Origin: Clarkia xantiana subsp. parviflora
Taxonomy: Eukaryota > Streptophyta > Magnoliopsida > Myrtales > Onagraceae
DNA length: 64,000 bases
Direction: 5' to 3'
NCBI GenBank assembly: GCA_036873135.1
Contig: JAPTYO010000003.1
Coordinates: forward strand, 26,374,001 to 26,438,000
The notes under the pieces are model-generated. The model was given only the letters and a program-made list of their open reading frames with translations. It was not told the origin of the DNA and ran no database searches. Below are positions 34,319 through 46,620 of this stretch, piece after piece. Numbering within the stretch: position 1 is the first letter of the stretch; every line of letters begins with the position of its first letter. The translations under genes and the position numbers were made by a program.

Positions 34319-35838
34319 TTGGAGCCAAGACATGGAAAAACAAGTCCTGATGAATTTAAAATTCTACAAGATGGATCGATCGAGTACATTCCACCGCAAA
34401 ACTCTCGGTACGTAATTAGAGAATGGGACTCTTTCTTTCTTTCTTTCCTTTTCTTAGTTGGTTTTCATGGCCGTTCTTGTATGTATGCATGTTTCACATC
34501 AGAAAACCGTCGCGACATGTCTTACTAGGTAGGGTCTGGTTTGGTTTTGATATTAATTTCTTAATCTTGCTTTCTTAGATTTACTTGATATATATTTCGT
34601 TAATCTTGCTTTCTTTCTTATACGTCTTTTTGTACGTGCTTTCTTATTAATTAATATAAAAAAAAAATCAACATTCTTGCTTTCTTGGATTGTATGATTT
34701 TTCGCTATATAATATGTTTCAGAATTAAGAAACAAGCTTATGTATATTTGTCAAGAAGTTAAATTAATTGATTGCGGATAAAATGGCTAGCTAGAATAGT
34801 CAAATCTTCTTATTATACAAATTATTAAGTAAGTGTTCCTCTTAATTAGTGAGTCTAGAATTAAGATTATTAAAGATATGATTATAGTGTGCGAACGTAT
34901 TTGGTGGTCGTCTCTCAATCACCAACACACTACCTTTATGTCTTCTTGTGTATTTTTCTACTAAAAAAACATTAATTCTTGATGAGCAGTATATTTGTGA
35001 ATGATCTAATTTTTAAGGAAATATATCTTGGCAAAAAAAATATTTTAAGGAAATATAAATATTAAATAATAACTGGACAAAATAAATAACTTCACTCCTC
35101 GAACAAGGAAAACTCATTGGACTTCACCTTAATTATTTGGTGGTGTACAGGTAAGTTCTTGCTAGCTAGTTTCTTCTATTGTTGTCAAGTCTAAAACATA
35201 TATGTATCAATTAATCCTTGTTCTAATTTCGTTTTATTTCAGTCCTTAATTAGAAGAGCTGAAGCACATACATCTGTCCTTCTCCCAGTAGTTAGTTGGT
35301 TAAGATTCAAATTTAGAATCATGAGGTGCTTATAATTCTGCTAATTACTCTTGAGTAGAAAGGCTAGCTGCTTCCACAAGGTATGCAATTCTTTAAGTAT
35401 GTATGTCTTTCTTTAAGCACCATGTTGCCTTTAGGTTTAAATTGTGTTGCTAATAGTTGTCCCGGATTTCATTTTCGTTACTTTATAGTTTTCCGTCGGT
35501 TTTTTTTTCTGTTAAGTTTGACGAATTTTATCGGAAATCAACTGAATGAGTGAATGAATGAATGATGCAGCTGTTTAGGGTTAGATTGTGTGTGCTAATC
35601 ACTCGGATGAACTGGCATTATATAGGGTCCTCATTGTCAACTGCACCATGTGACTCTCTTGGTGAACTGAATACAACAGCTTATCCTAGCTAGGTGATGA
35701 CTTACTTGGTTGTAAGATTTTTTACTTAATAAAAAATTTGTGTTGTTATATATATCAAGTGTAATTTCTGCAGTTTTTACAACTGAAATTTCATCGTACA
35801 ACTAATTTTGGTTATACACGGTATAATTATAATTTTAT

Positions 35839-36441
35839 GGGATAAATGTACTTTTTATACCACTTATTTGATCGGTATTCACTTTTCATATTAGTTTTTC
35901 TTTTGTATACTTTTGGTACCAACCGTTTGCATTTTGTACCCTTTTAGTAACTACGTTAATGTTCCATCTATTTTGTCATTAAGAGTCATCTGTCGTGCAC
36001 GTGAGTAGCCATAAACTCTTGATTTGTTTAATTTAGTCCATCTAATACATCCATAACTTTTATTTTGTTCAGTTTAGTCATAAATTTCAAAATCGAACCC
36101 TTGACCCAAATTGATCTAGGTCCGGCTAGGCCAACTAGGATTCAATTGGGGCTAGGTCTCAATTTGCCTAACCGGACCTAGCCTAGAGCTAGGTCAATTT
36201 GGGTCAAGGGTTCAATTTTGAAATTTTAGGACTAGACTGAACAAAATACAAGTTAGGGATGTATTAGAAAAACTAAATTGAAAAAAAAAAAAAAAAAAAA
36301 TTTAAGGTCACTCACGTGCACGTCCCGTGACTCTTAACGGCCAAAATAGACGGAACTTGAATGTAGGTGCTAAAACTGTACAAAATGCAAACAATTGGTA
36401 CTAAAAGTGTAAAAAAAAGGTATGAAAAGTACCTTCGTCCC
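35839..36441. mobile_element. Foldback MITE (copy A), about 600 bp with 230-bp arms
   Basis: The left arm GGGATAAATGTACTTTTTAT and right arm complement GGGACGAAGGTACTTTTCAT continue as inverted copies through TTTTGTACC, CGTGCACGTGAGT and TTGACCCAAATTGA to a centre rich in CCTAGC/GCTAGG. Flanking AATTTTAT and AATTTTTAT may be the aged duplication. The copy in the second segment is 41486-42085. Confidence 0.85.
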
Positions 36442-36939
36442 AATTTTTATTATTGTAATATCCTCGGGTGTAATATATGCCTGACAGTTCATGCTATGAA
36501 TTCACTGAATGATTATTATTATTAAAAAAATGGCTAAGATACACTTTTTAAATAAAACAATAGAGATTTAAAAGAAATATAAATTTGAATAAATTACTAT
36601 TGTTCAGATCAACATTCTTGAGTTACATAAAACTTTAAAGGGAATATAAATTTAAAACTAACCAGCCAAATTGAATAAATTTAGGTAATTACTCTCACAT
36701 TTGACAATGATATTGTTTGGTTGAAACGTGTGTACTATTTAGTTATTTTTGTTTGCTAATATGATTTTTTAGTTATATTGAGATGAAATGTCCAAAATAT
36801 TATTTCTATATTCATTTTTTATCATATTCTTCACGTTCATCCTTTTTACCGTGTTCATCAAGTTTTTCATTAAAAAAATGTCAACTTTTCAATTGCGTTT
36901 CGAAATCAAACTCAGTTGTAATATCATTTTATTGAGGGA

Positions 36940-38107
36940 TTTAAATCAAATTGGTACCTGGGTTAACAGCCCAAAACGAATTGGTACCTCCACTAAATTT
37001 TGTGACAAATTGGTACCCGAGTTAACCTGGGTGTTGCACCGTTAGAATTTCTGGTTAAAACTAACGGAATCTCATTTTTGGCGCATGAAAAGACTAAAAT
37101 ACCCTTATTGCAGAATAGCTACGTAATAGCAATTCAAAACTTTGGAACCCAATATCTCACTCATTTCTTCATCTTTTAAGACGATTTTTTTTTTGAAACC
37201 ACATAATTTTTCGAGATCTATGCAACCCAAATAGCCGTAAAGTGATTTTCCAGTTTCTTTTTCAATAAATATCGTTTTCCATGTTAATTCATTCTTTTTT
37301 GTATCAAACTCCACCGCATTCTAACACTTATCACCCTTGATCACCCATTTTTTTTACTAATTGGATTCCAATACTACAATCAAACCGTTGCTTTTGTATT
37401 CCAACACTTCTGTTTAAAAACCAAATTGATGTTATACCTTTCATCGAAAAGAAAACCAAAAATGAAAGTTTGTCGAATTAATTGTTATGCAATTTATAAC
37501 TTACTGAAATTTTTCTTGATGTCTCCAATAAACTATACTGGTGTGTCTCTAAATCAATAAACGTCACTGCAAGAGAACATATGGATCTTAGATAGATAAA
37601 TATGTTCCATACTTGAAATAGAACAATATGAAAAGTACTTTTAAGGGTATTGGAAGAACTTTTAGAATGGACACCAAGAAGAAATAGTTTATTTTCTCAT
37701 TTAATCTACATGTGGAAATTGATACTCTCAGTAACCTTAGGGATGACTGCAATGTGAGAAAATAAGATGAACTTGCATTAAAAGAACCACACAAAGAATT
37801 TTACCACTATGTGGCTAGAGACAAACAATAAATTTTCTTTCTAGATATTGCCAAAACTGTTCAATTTGCAATTTTATGTTGGACCATGTCAAGCTTTTAA
37901 AATCGAAGACCTGCAGAACTGGTCAATTTTTCAGCATGTCCAAAAAATATATAAACAAAAAAATTGATAGCTTATCATGCTAAGATTCATATATTCTTTT
38001 GTAGTGACGTTTATTGATTTAGAGACACACCAATATAGTTTACTGGAGACATCAAGAAAAATTCTAGTAAGTTATAGATTGCATAATAATTAATTCGACA
38101 GATTTTC
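36940..38107. repeat. Spacer between duplication copies, with a large inverted repeat
   Basis: No gene is supported. Inverted arms at about 37466-37595 and 37985-38105 match over about 120 bp (TTTTTCTTGATGTCTCCA, GGTGTGTCTCTAAATCAATA). Within the arms are CACTGCAAGAGAA (37566) and TTCTTTTGTAGTG (ending about 38007), which face each other like CACTA transposon termini. The right arm ends at the border of copy B. Confidence 0.65.
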
Positions 38108-38777
38108 GCCAATTCGTACTAGGGATTCTACATTTTCCCAGGAAATTAGAGGATTCCCTTACTGGTTTACGAGCAAAAGATGCATCATTTTCAGTAGACT
38201 AATTTCTGGCTCAATCCATAACGCCACAAAATCTTGTTATCCAAGATTTTGCTTTTCTACTATGTCGAACAGAACCTGAATTAGCTAAAGAGATTCCCAG
38301 CAACACATGAATTGCAAACTAAGGAAACAAAATCAACAGATATTGGTGAGACTACAGAACCTTACTGGTTTATGAGCAAAATGCATCATTTTCAGTAGAC
38401 CAATTTCTGGCTCAATCAATAATGATACAGAATCAATCTTGTTATCTAAAATTTTTCTTTTTGACTAGCTAAGATTCCCAGCAACGCATGAATTGCAAAC
38501 TAAGGAAAGGAAATCAACAGATATTGTTGAGACAAAAGAAACTTGGGTTAATTAGCTTTTTAGGGTATTACCTGATGGTATTGAAGCAGCTTTTCTTCCT
38601 GAAATTGGAAATCAACACAAAATTAGGGTTTTCACTTATATGCCAGAGATTGAAGGGAACTGGGAGAATGGGAAATTAGGAATTCCTCTGATGAAGCTGC
38701 CATTCCGTCGTTCGGGGAAAATTGCCGTCGTCGAGATAAACCATGTGAGATATAACATGAGCAAGCTATGGGGCCAT

Positions 38778-39220
38778 GGTGTAAACGAGTCATCAAATAC
38801 TCGGATTGACACATACAAAACTCGAATTCCACTTTAAAAAATTTGAGTCTGAGTTCGAATGGAACTTTTTGGTATGCTGAGTTGAGCTTGATAATGCTTG
38901 CCTCGCTAGCCTAAACGAGTTTCGAATTTGAGTTTCTAAGTCGAGTCTTTATTATTATTCTTATTTAACGATAATTCATTATTATATAAGTAAATCGAGT
39001 TCGAGTCTAGTTGAATCGAGCTCAAATTTTTTTAGTTATGAGAAATATTTATTTATTATGATATATAATTGATAACAAGTCAACCCGAGCTCGATTTTGT
39101 CGAGCTTGGCTTCGAGTCGAGTTTTAAAATTAGAGCTCGACAAAAGACGAGTTCGAGTTCGAGCTTGTCAAATACTAATCGAGTCGAGTCGAGCTTGATA
39201 GATACCGGCTCGTTTACACC
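38778..39220. mobile_element. hAT-like MITE (copy B; both ends present)
   Basis: The terminal inverted repeat GGTGTAAACGAG/CTCGTTTACACC brackets 443 bp rich in TCGAGT motifs. An 8-bp target duplication is no longer visible. Confidence 0.65.
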
Positions 39221-39892
39221 CCTTCGCCTAGCCCAAAAAAAAAAAAAACTTTAGACACCTTAAATGGGCAAACTATATTATTGAGCTACTTGATAATCTA
39301 AATATTTAATCGAGCATAAGAATCGATTTTTTTTTTCTTCTAATAACCGATTTAAGTACGAGTTCATTTATACTCGACTTGAGAGGCTCACAAGCCTAAT
39401 TGATTTTTTTTTGTCAAGAGCCTATTCGAGTAGAGTTTGAGCTGATTCGAGCTTTATATATATATATGTTCATACACTAGCTATCCGGTTGAGTTTGAAT
39501 TCGAGCTAAGGTGTATCATCTATGATTTAATTGAACAATTTTAAACTTATCGAGTTGAGCTCGAACTCGTTGAAAATAATACTGAACCGAGCTCTATTTT
39601 GAAAAATTTCAAATATATATATATATATAATAATATTCTTATTTAATGTTGCACAATATATATCTGGGTAAAGGGTTAAATCTTCTATACCACCCTGATT
39701 GGTTTATACGTACAGTCTATATATATATATTGAGAAATATAGATAGATAGATCCTTGAATATATATACTAAATCTTACATATATTTGGAAATATATATAT
39801 ATATATATATAACCCTTGCTCCCTAAATAACAATTCTGTTCTGTGTAATACGTACAGATGTTTAACGACGACGACTTGATGTCTGGGTCCGT

Positions 39893-39965
39893 TTGATAGG
39901 CCTTGCTTCTTGGCTCTAGCTAACTAACAATGGTTTAGTGGGAGCCAAGAAGCAAGACCTATCAA
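39893..39965. other. MicroRNA-precursor-like hairpin (copy B)
   Basis: It is identical to the hairpin at 34246-34318: 24-bp arms with one mismatch and a 25-base loop. Confidence 0.45.
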
Positions 39966-41485
39966 TTGGAGCCAAGACATGGAAAAACAAGTCCTGATGA
40001 ATTTAAAATTCTACAAGATGGATCGATCGAGTACATTCCACCGCAAAACTCTCGGTACGTAATTAGAGAATGGGACTCTTTCTTTCTTTCTTTCCTTTTC
40101 TTAGTTGGTTTTCATGGCCGTTCTTGTATGTATGCATGTTTCACATCAGAAAACCGTCGCGACATGTCTTACTAGGTAGGGTCTGGTTTGGTTTTGATAT
40201 TAATTTCTTAATCTTGCTTTCTTAGATTTACTTGATATATATTTCGTTAATCTTGCTTTCTTTCTTATACGTCTTTTTGTACGTGCTTTCTTATTAATTA
40301 ATATAAAAAAAAAATCAACATTCTTGCTTTCTTGGATTGTATGATTTTTCGCTATATAATATGTTTCAGAATTAAGAAACAAGCTTATGTATATTTGTCA
40401 AGAAGTTAAATTAATTGATTGCGGATAAAATGGCTAGCTAGAATAGTCAAATCTTCTTATTATACAAATTATTAAGTAAGTGTTCCTCTTAATTAGTGAG
40501 TCTAGAATTAAGATTATTAAAGATATGATTATAGTGTGCGAACGTATTTGGTGGTCGTCTCTCAATCACCAACACACTACCTTTATGTCTTCTTGTGTAT
40601 TTTTCTACTAAAAAAACATTAATTCTTGATGAGCAGTATATTTGTGAATGATCTAATTTTTAAGGAAATATATCTTGGCAAAAAAAATATTTTAAGGAAA
40701 TATAAATATTAAATAATAACTGGACAAAATAAATAACTTCACTCCTCGAACAAGGAAAACTCATTGGACTTCACCTTAATTATTTGGTGGTGTACAGGTA
40801 AGTTCTTGCTAGCTAGTTTCTTCTATTGTTGTCAAGTCTAAAACATATATGTATCAATTAATCCTTGTTCTAATTTCGTTTTATTTCAGTCCTTAATTAG
40901 AAGAGCTGAAGCACATACATCTGTCCTTCTCCCAGTAGTTAGTTGGTTAAGATTCAAATTTAGAATCATGAGGTGCTTATAATTCTGCTAATTACTCTTG
41001 AGTAGAAAGGCTAGCTGCTTCCACAAGGTATGCAATTCTTTAAGTATGTATGTCTTTCTTTAAGCACCATGTTGCCTTTAGGTTTAAATTGTGTTGCTAA
41101 TAGTTGTCCCGGATTTCATTTTCGTTACTTTATAGTTTTCCGTCGGTTTTTTTTTCTGTTAAGTTTGACGAATTTTATCGGAAATCAACTGAATGAGTGA
41201 ATGAATGAATGATGCAGCTGTTTAGGGTTAGATTGTGTGTGCTAATCACTCGGATGAACTGGCATTATATAGGGTCCTCATTGTCAACTGCACCATGTGA
41301 CTCTCTTGGTGAACTGAATACAACAGCTTATCCTAGCTAGGTGATGACTTACTTGGTTGTAAGATTTTTTACTTAATAAAAAATTTGTGTTGTTATATAT
41401 ATCAAGTGTAATTTCTGCAGTTTTTACAACTGAAATTTCATCGTACAACTAATTTTGGTTATACACGGTATAATTATAATTTTAT

Positions 41486-42085
41486 GGGATAAATGTACTT
41501 TTTATACCACTTATTTGATCGGTATTCACTTTTCATATTAGTTTTTCTTTTGTATACTTTTGGTACCAACCGTTTGCATTTTGTACCCTTTTAGTAACTA
41601 CGTTAATGTTCCATCTATTTTGTCATTAAGAGTCATCTGTCGTGCACGTGAGTAGCCATAAACTCTTGATTTGTTTAATTTAGTCCATCTAATACATCCA
41701 TAACTTTTATTTTGTTCAGTTTAGTCATAAATTTCAAAATCGAACCCTTGACCCAAATTGATCTAGGTCCGGCTAGGCCAACTAGGATTCAATTGGGGCT
41801 AGGTCTCAATTTGCCTAACCGGACCTAGCCTAGAGCTAGGTCAATTTGGGTCAAGGGTTCAATTTTGAAATTTTAGGACTAGACTGAACAAAATACAAGT
41901 TAGGGATGTATTAGAAAAACTAAACTGAAAAAAAAAAAAAAAAATTTAAGGTCACTCACGTGCACGTCCCGTGACTCTTAACGGCCAAAATAGACGGAAC
42001 TTTAATGTAGGTGCTAAAAATGTACAAAATGCAAACAATTGGTACTAAAAGTGTAAAAAAAAGGTATGAAAAGTACCTTCGTCCC
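41486..42085. mobile_element. Foldback MITE (copy B)
   Basis: It is the copy of the element at 35839-36441, differing mainly in the length of the central poly-A run. Confidence 0.85.
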
Positions 42086-42650
42086 AATTTTTATTATTGT
42101 AATATCCTCGGGTGTAATATATGCCTGACAGTACATGCTATGAATTCACTGAATGATTATTATTATTAAAAAAATGGCTAAGATACACTTTTTAAATAAA
42201 ACAATAGAGATTTAAAAGAAATATAAATTTGAATAAATTACTATTGTTCAGATCAACATTCTTGAGTTACATATCTGTGAATGATATAACTTTAAAGGAA
42301 ATATAAATTTAAAACTAACCAGCCAAATTGAATAAATTTAGGTAATTACTCTCACATTTGACAATGATATTGTTTGGTTGAAACGTGTGTACTATTTAGT
42401 TATTTTTGTTTGCTAATATGATTTTTTAGTTATATTGAGATGAAATGTCCAAAATATTGTTTCTATATTCATTTTTTATCGTATTCTTCATGTTCATCCT
42501 TTTTACCGTGTTCATCAAGTTTTTCATTAAAAAAATGTCAACTTTTCAATTGCGTTTCGAAATCAAACTCAGTTGTAATATCATTTTATTGAAGACAAAG
42601 GCAAGACCGTTGTTTTATAACCACTAACCACAATTGATAAATGGTTAAGG

Positions 42651-43460
42651 GTCCTTTTGGTTCCACATGTTTGCAACAATTACACTGTTCATACCATTAG
42701 TATTTTTTTTTACTGAATTGGTACCATATGTTTCCAAACCTTACTGTTTTGGTACTTCCGTTACCATTCCGTAAAAAACGGCCGTTAAATGGCATGTGCA
42801 ATGCACGTGAGCAGCCCAGAACTTTCAATTTTGTTACAATTTAGTTCATCTAATGCATCATTAACTTTTACTTTATTCAATTTAGTCCTAAAATTTCAAA
42901 ACCAAACCATTTTCCCAAATTGACCTAGCCGGACCTAGCCATGGGCTAGGTCCGACCCTGGGTCGGGGTCAGACCCAGGCGACCCTGACCCAGGGTCGGA
43001 CCTAGCCCTAGGCTAGGTCCGGCTAGGTCAATTGGGACCTAGCCCCAATTTAACTCAATTGAGGCTAGGTCCCAATTGACCTAGCTGGACCTAGCCTAGG
43101 GCTAGGTCCGACCTTGGGTCAGGGTCGCCTGGGTCTGGTGACCCCGACCCAGGGTCGGACCTAGCCCATGGCTAGGTCCGGCTAGGTCAATTTGGGAAAA
43201 TGGTTTGGGTTTAAAATTTTAAGACTAAATTGAACAAAATAAAAGTTAAGGATGCATTAGATGGACTAAATTGTAACAAAATTGAAAGTTTTGGGCTGCT
43301 CACGTGCATGACACATGCCATTTAACGGCCGTTTTTGACTTAATGGTAACAGAAGTACCAAAACAGTAAGGTTTTGAAACATATGGTACCAATTCGGTAC
43401 AAAAAAATACTAATGGTATGAACAGTGTAATTTGTACAAACATGTGGTACCAAAATGACC
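42651..43460. mobile_element. Giant foldback element, about 810 bp, arms near 400 bp
   Basis: The left arm starts GGTCCTTTTGGTTCCACATG; the right arm complement is GGTCATTTTGGTACCACATG. The arms stay complementary almost to the centre, through ATTACACTGTTCATACCATT, CGGCCGTT and CCTAGCCGGACCTAGCC. The centre is a GC-rich nest of GACCCAGGGTCGG and GGCTAGGTCC palindromes. It is related in its middle to the MITEs at 35839 and 41486, so it is a sister family. It has no coding capacity. Confidence 0.85.
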
Positions 43461-44337
43461 AAACTATACTTTTAGCATTTTGTAAAAAATACCAAACTTT
43501 TTTCTTGACAAAAAACAAACTCAATTTTCGATTTTATAGCAAATCGCAAACTACCTTGATTTATTCATTAATAAGTTACATGAAATTATACATATTACAA
43601 TCGCAGTATGCATATTAATATAATACGTGATAGATAAATCAACATCGCTTTGATAAAATTCATTATGTGGATGTTACATCTTTGATTTTCATCACTTTTT
43701 TAATAGAAAAACATTTTTTTTTTTTATAATGTTTGCCTTTTGTTATAATGTTTAAATTTAAGTTTGTTTTTTGTTCAAAAGAAAATTTGTTTGTTTGTGC
43801 AAAACGCAGAAAGTTCGGTTTGCTTTTTGTGATTAAGCCTTTGATGAAATATTAGTAACAAAAACAAGACTCTTTGAACACTTCATTCACATTCTGTAAC
43901 GTAGTTACCATTTAATTAATTAAAAAACAAAAAAGTAAAAATAGTCACATGTGCAAATGTAATAATAATACTAATTTACAAATTGGCAGAAAATTCGATA
44001 AAAAAAATTAATTAATTTTAAATAAAATATTGAAGTGGAGGCAAGATTAGACGGGAAGGAGCTATCCCGATAAAATTGAATTACCACTACCACCGAGAAT
44101 CTTCCTCTTTTTGGATTTTCATTCATCATCACTTTCCACCGTCTTCTCCGTCAATTCAATCGCCTTCAGATCCCGGCAACAACCGCCGCCGCTCGGCAAA
44201 CCTCCGGTCATCAGGTATATTTTGCATCTTCGGCTATTCTCTTGTTTCTCCTTCCGCAGCAGATTCGATCTGATCCCACCGGGGATCGGAGCTAGCTCGC
44301 GATTCTACTTTTCTAGGCGCTTTATCGGAACCGTAAG

Positions 44338-46620
44338 ATGAATTCGAGCTCGAACTATGGAAAACCCGGTAACTCACAGAGAGGCGGTGCTTCTCTCAAC
44401 AACTTCGATTTCGATCTCGGAATTGGATCGAACAAGCCTAGGTCTCTGAATGATCAGAAGAACAAGCAGGCTCCGTATTCGTACACGGCGACCTCGTTTT
44501 CGTCTTCGTCGCAGCAAAAGCCGGCATGGCAGCCGAATAAGCCTGCCTGGACTCACCAACCAGCTCCTGCCCAGGCTACGAAGCCAGGCGCTTTGAACGG
44601 ACCTACCTCGATGGTGGGTGATATCTTAGGTAAGAACTGGGGATCTTCGGTGCCATCAGGGGCAAGTTCTGGAATTGGAATTGCTCAGAAGAATCCAAAC
44701 TTGTTTGGGGATTTAGTGAGCTCTGCGTTAGGACAGGGTAAGAGCAATAGCAGTGCTCCTCTGAAGAACTCTGCCCCTGTAGCTTCTAAGAATGCGTATG
44801 CAATGGGGAATTTGGCTGATTCGCTGCCGAAACAGCCGAATTCGGCTAAAACTAGTGGGAGCTGGGGATCTGATGATAGCTTTGGTAGCTTTACTAGTGC
44901 ATATAAGACCAGTAGCTCTTTTCCTGCTCCTGCTCCTGCTCCTGCAATTAATTTGAATGGTGCTAAGAATGTGAGTCTTGGGGGTCAGTCAATGAAAGCC
45001 ATGGCTGGTGGTGGAGTTGGGATCAGTTCAAATAAGGATCCATTCAGTAACTTGGTTGGTTTAGGATCGAAACCCGCAAACCTTAGTTCAACGAGTAAGG
45101 GAGGCGTTAAGGCTAGTATTGATGATCCATTTGGTGATTTTCAGAACGCGGCAAAGCCAAGTTCGACAACAACATTCCCTTCAAGTGGGTTTGCTGCAAG
45201 TAACAACGGATTTTCAAACTCTAATGTCAAAGTGGGTGATTTTGGGATGCCTGGCATGAGTTTCGATCAGCCGTCTTCTCAGAGCACTGGATTGGATCAG
45301 TTTGACTCGTTGTTCCCTTCATCCTCAAGCTCAACTGGTGGTGGAGCCACTGTCTCTGATGCTTTTGGAGGACAGCAGGGGATGGATGATTGGGGTGTTG
45401 AACCGGATTTTGGAGGAAATGATGGTGGTTCAACGACTGAGCTCGATGGACTTCCACCACCTCCTCCCGGTGTTTCAGCTTCCAATGCAAAAGGCAAAGG
45501 GATGGAGAATTACAAGCAGGGTCAATATGCAGATGCCATTAAATGGCTATCTTGGGCTGAAGTTCTCATTGCTAAAACTGGTGATAATGCTGCTGCCACT
45601 GAGGTCCTCACATGTAGGGCTTCATGCTACAAAGAAGTTGGAGAGTATAAAAAAGCTGTTGCAGATTGTACAAAGGTATGATTCCCATTTGTTCCTGAGT
45701 TTAACCATCAGCTTATTGAACATATGAGTTTGATACTAACTTGCCCTTTGTGCTTTGATGATAGATTTTCTTTTCCAAAACTTCATATTTAGGGAGTTTG
45801 CTTGAAATGGCTTTGTTATGTGCTAGCAAAACTGACAATTTACAATGTTCGGGCTAAATGAGTTTAAAATGGCCTTGGTAGCAAAACTTCATATGTTGCT
45901 TAAAATGACCTTGTTATTTAAATACTAGATTGCTGTTAAATGGGTTAATTACCAATGAACAAAACGAACTTCAGTGGTTTTGCAGCCAAACCAAACCTTC
46001 TGTCTTGACAAAAAGCAAACTAAACTTTCAACAACATAGCAAAATGCAAACTACCTTGATTTCGTCCTTAAACATTAACACAAATCGCACACATGACAAG
46101 CAAATCATGTATTTTTACTTTGACATGTAAGGAGTGACAAATCAACTTAGCTTCCGGTAAAATACATTGTGCGGTTTTCATTTAGCTATGTTGCTGAGTG
46201 TTGTTTAGTTTGCTTTTTGTCAAGAAAAATAGTTCGGTTCTGACGTTCTGTTTTTTTTTCGCAAAACACTCAAAGTTCGGTTTTTGTTTGTTTGGTAACT
46301 AACCCATTGATTGTTAAACACCTTTGCATGATGGTTCATCGATCTTGGCATGTTCTTCAAACGGAAAAATCCGTGTTATCTCTTACTTCGAAGGACTGGG
46401 ATGAAATTCAATGAAATTTGAAGATCTATTTCACTGATATATACAGGTGCTAGAACATGATGAAGCAAATGTAGCTGTGCTTTGTCAAAGAGCACTGCTT
46501 TACGAAAGCATGGAGAAATACAGGCTCGGAGCTGATGATTTGAGGACTGTGCTCAAGATCGACCCCATTAACAGAATTGCCAGAAGCACAATTCACCGCT
46601 TGAACAAGCTAGCAGATTAG
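44338..46620 (+). CDS. TPR-repeat protein with low-complexity, DPF-containing N-terminus
   Basis: Two exons, 44338-45675 and 46447-46620 (AAG|GTATGA ... ACAG|GTG, phase 0), give 503 residues. Residues 1-370 are rich in Ser, Gly, Asn and Pro with short motifs resembling endocytic adaptor-binding signals: DPFSNL, DPFGDF, FGDLV and FDSLF. A PPPPPG linker follows. Residues about 385-503 are three helical TPR units (GKGMENYKQGQYADAIKW, ATEVLTCRASCYKEVGEY, VAVLCQRALLYESMEKY), ending HRLNKLAD. I recognise the architecture as a conserved plant TPR protein but cannot name a function. A role in membrane traffic via DPF motifs is inference. The intron carries a MITE. Confidence 0.82.
45941..46305. mobile_element. 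Foldback MITE in the TPR gene intron
   Basis: The termini TGGGTTAATTACCAA and TTGGTAACTAACCCA are inverted, and the arms continue with AAACGAACTT/AAGTTCGG and CTTGACAAAAAGCAAACTAA. The flanks TTGCTGTTAAA and TTGATTGTTAAA look like an imperfect target duplication. A diverged relative seems to lie at about 43461-43840. Confidence 0.72.

Larger units (their letters stand above)
32381..36939. repeat. Segmental direct duplication, copy A (4.56 kb)
   Basis: It is nearly identical to 38108-42594 with an offset of about 5.65-5.73 kb. It starts at GCCAATTCGTACTAGGG and ends at ATTTTATTGA. Differences are mostly poly-A or poly-T length, single bases, and an extra stretch of some 60 bp at about 33017-33080 that copy B lacks. 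It contains the region upstream of the Myb/SANT gene, a hAT-like MITE remnant, a miRNA-like hairpin and a foldback MITE. No confident protein gene lies inside. Confidence 0.95.
38108..42594. repeat. Segmental direct duplication, copy B (4.49 kb)
   Basis: This is the partner of 32381-36939. It reproduces the upstream region of the Myb/SANT gene without its coding exons, and the hairpin (39893-39965), the hAT-like MITE and the foldback MITE. Confidence 0.95.

Noticed and set aside
34319..34528. 69-codon frame (and identical 39966-40175)
   Set aside because: No known domain, begins at the hairpin arm, and is kept only because the segment is recently duplicated.
36788..37045. Hydrophobic small protein frames (36788-37045, 42445-42627)
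   Set aside because: AT-rich Phe/Ile runs without conserved motifs; the frames change at the duplication border.
37105..37314. 69-codon minus frame with charged residues
   Set aside because: No family recognised and no splice or promoter context; left unannotated.
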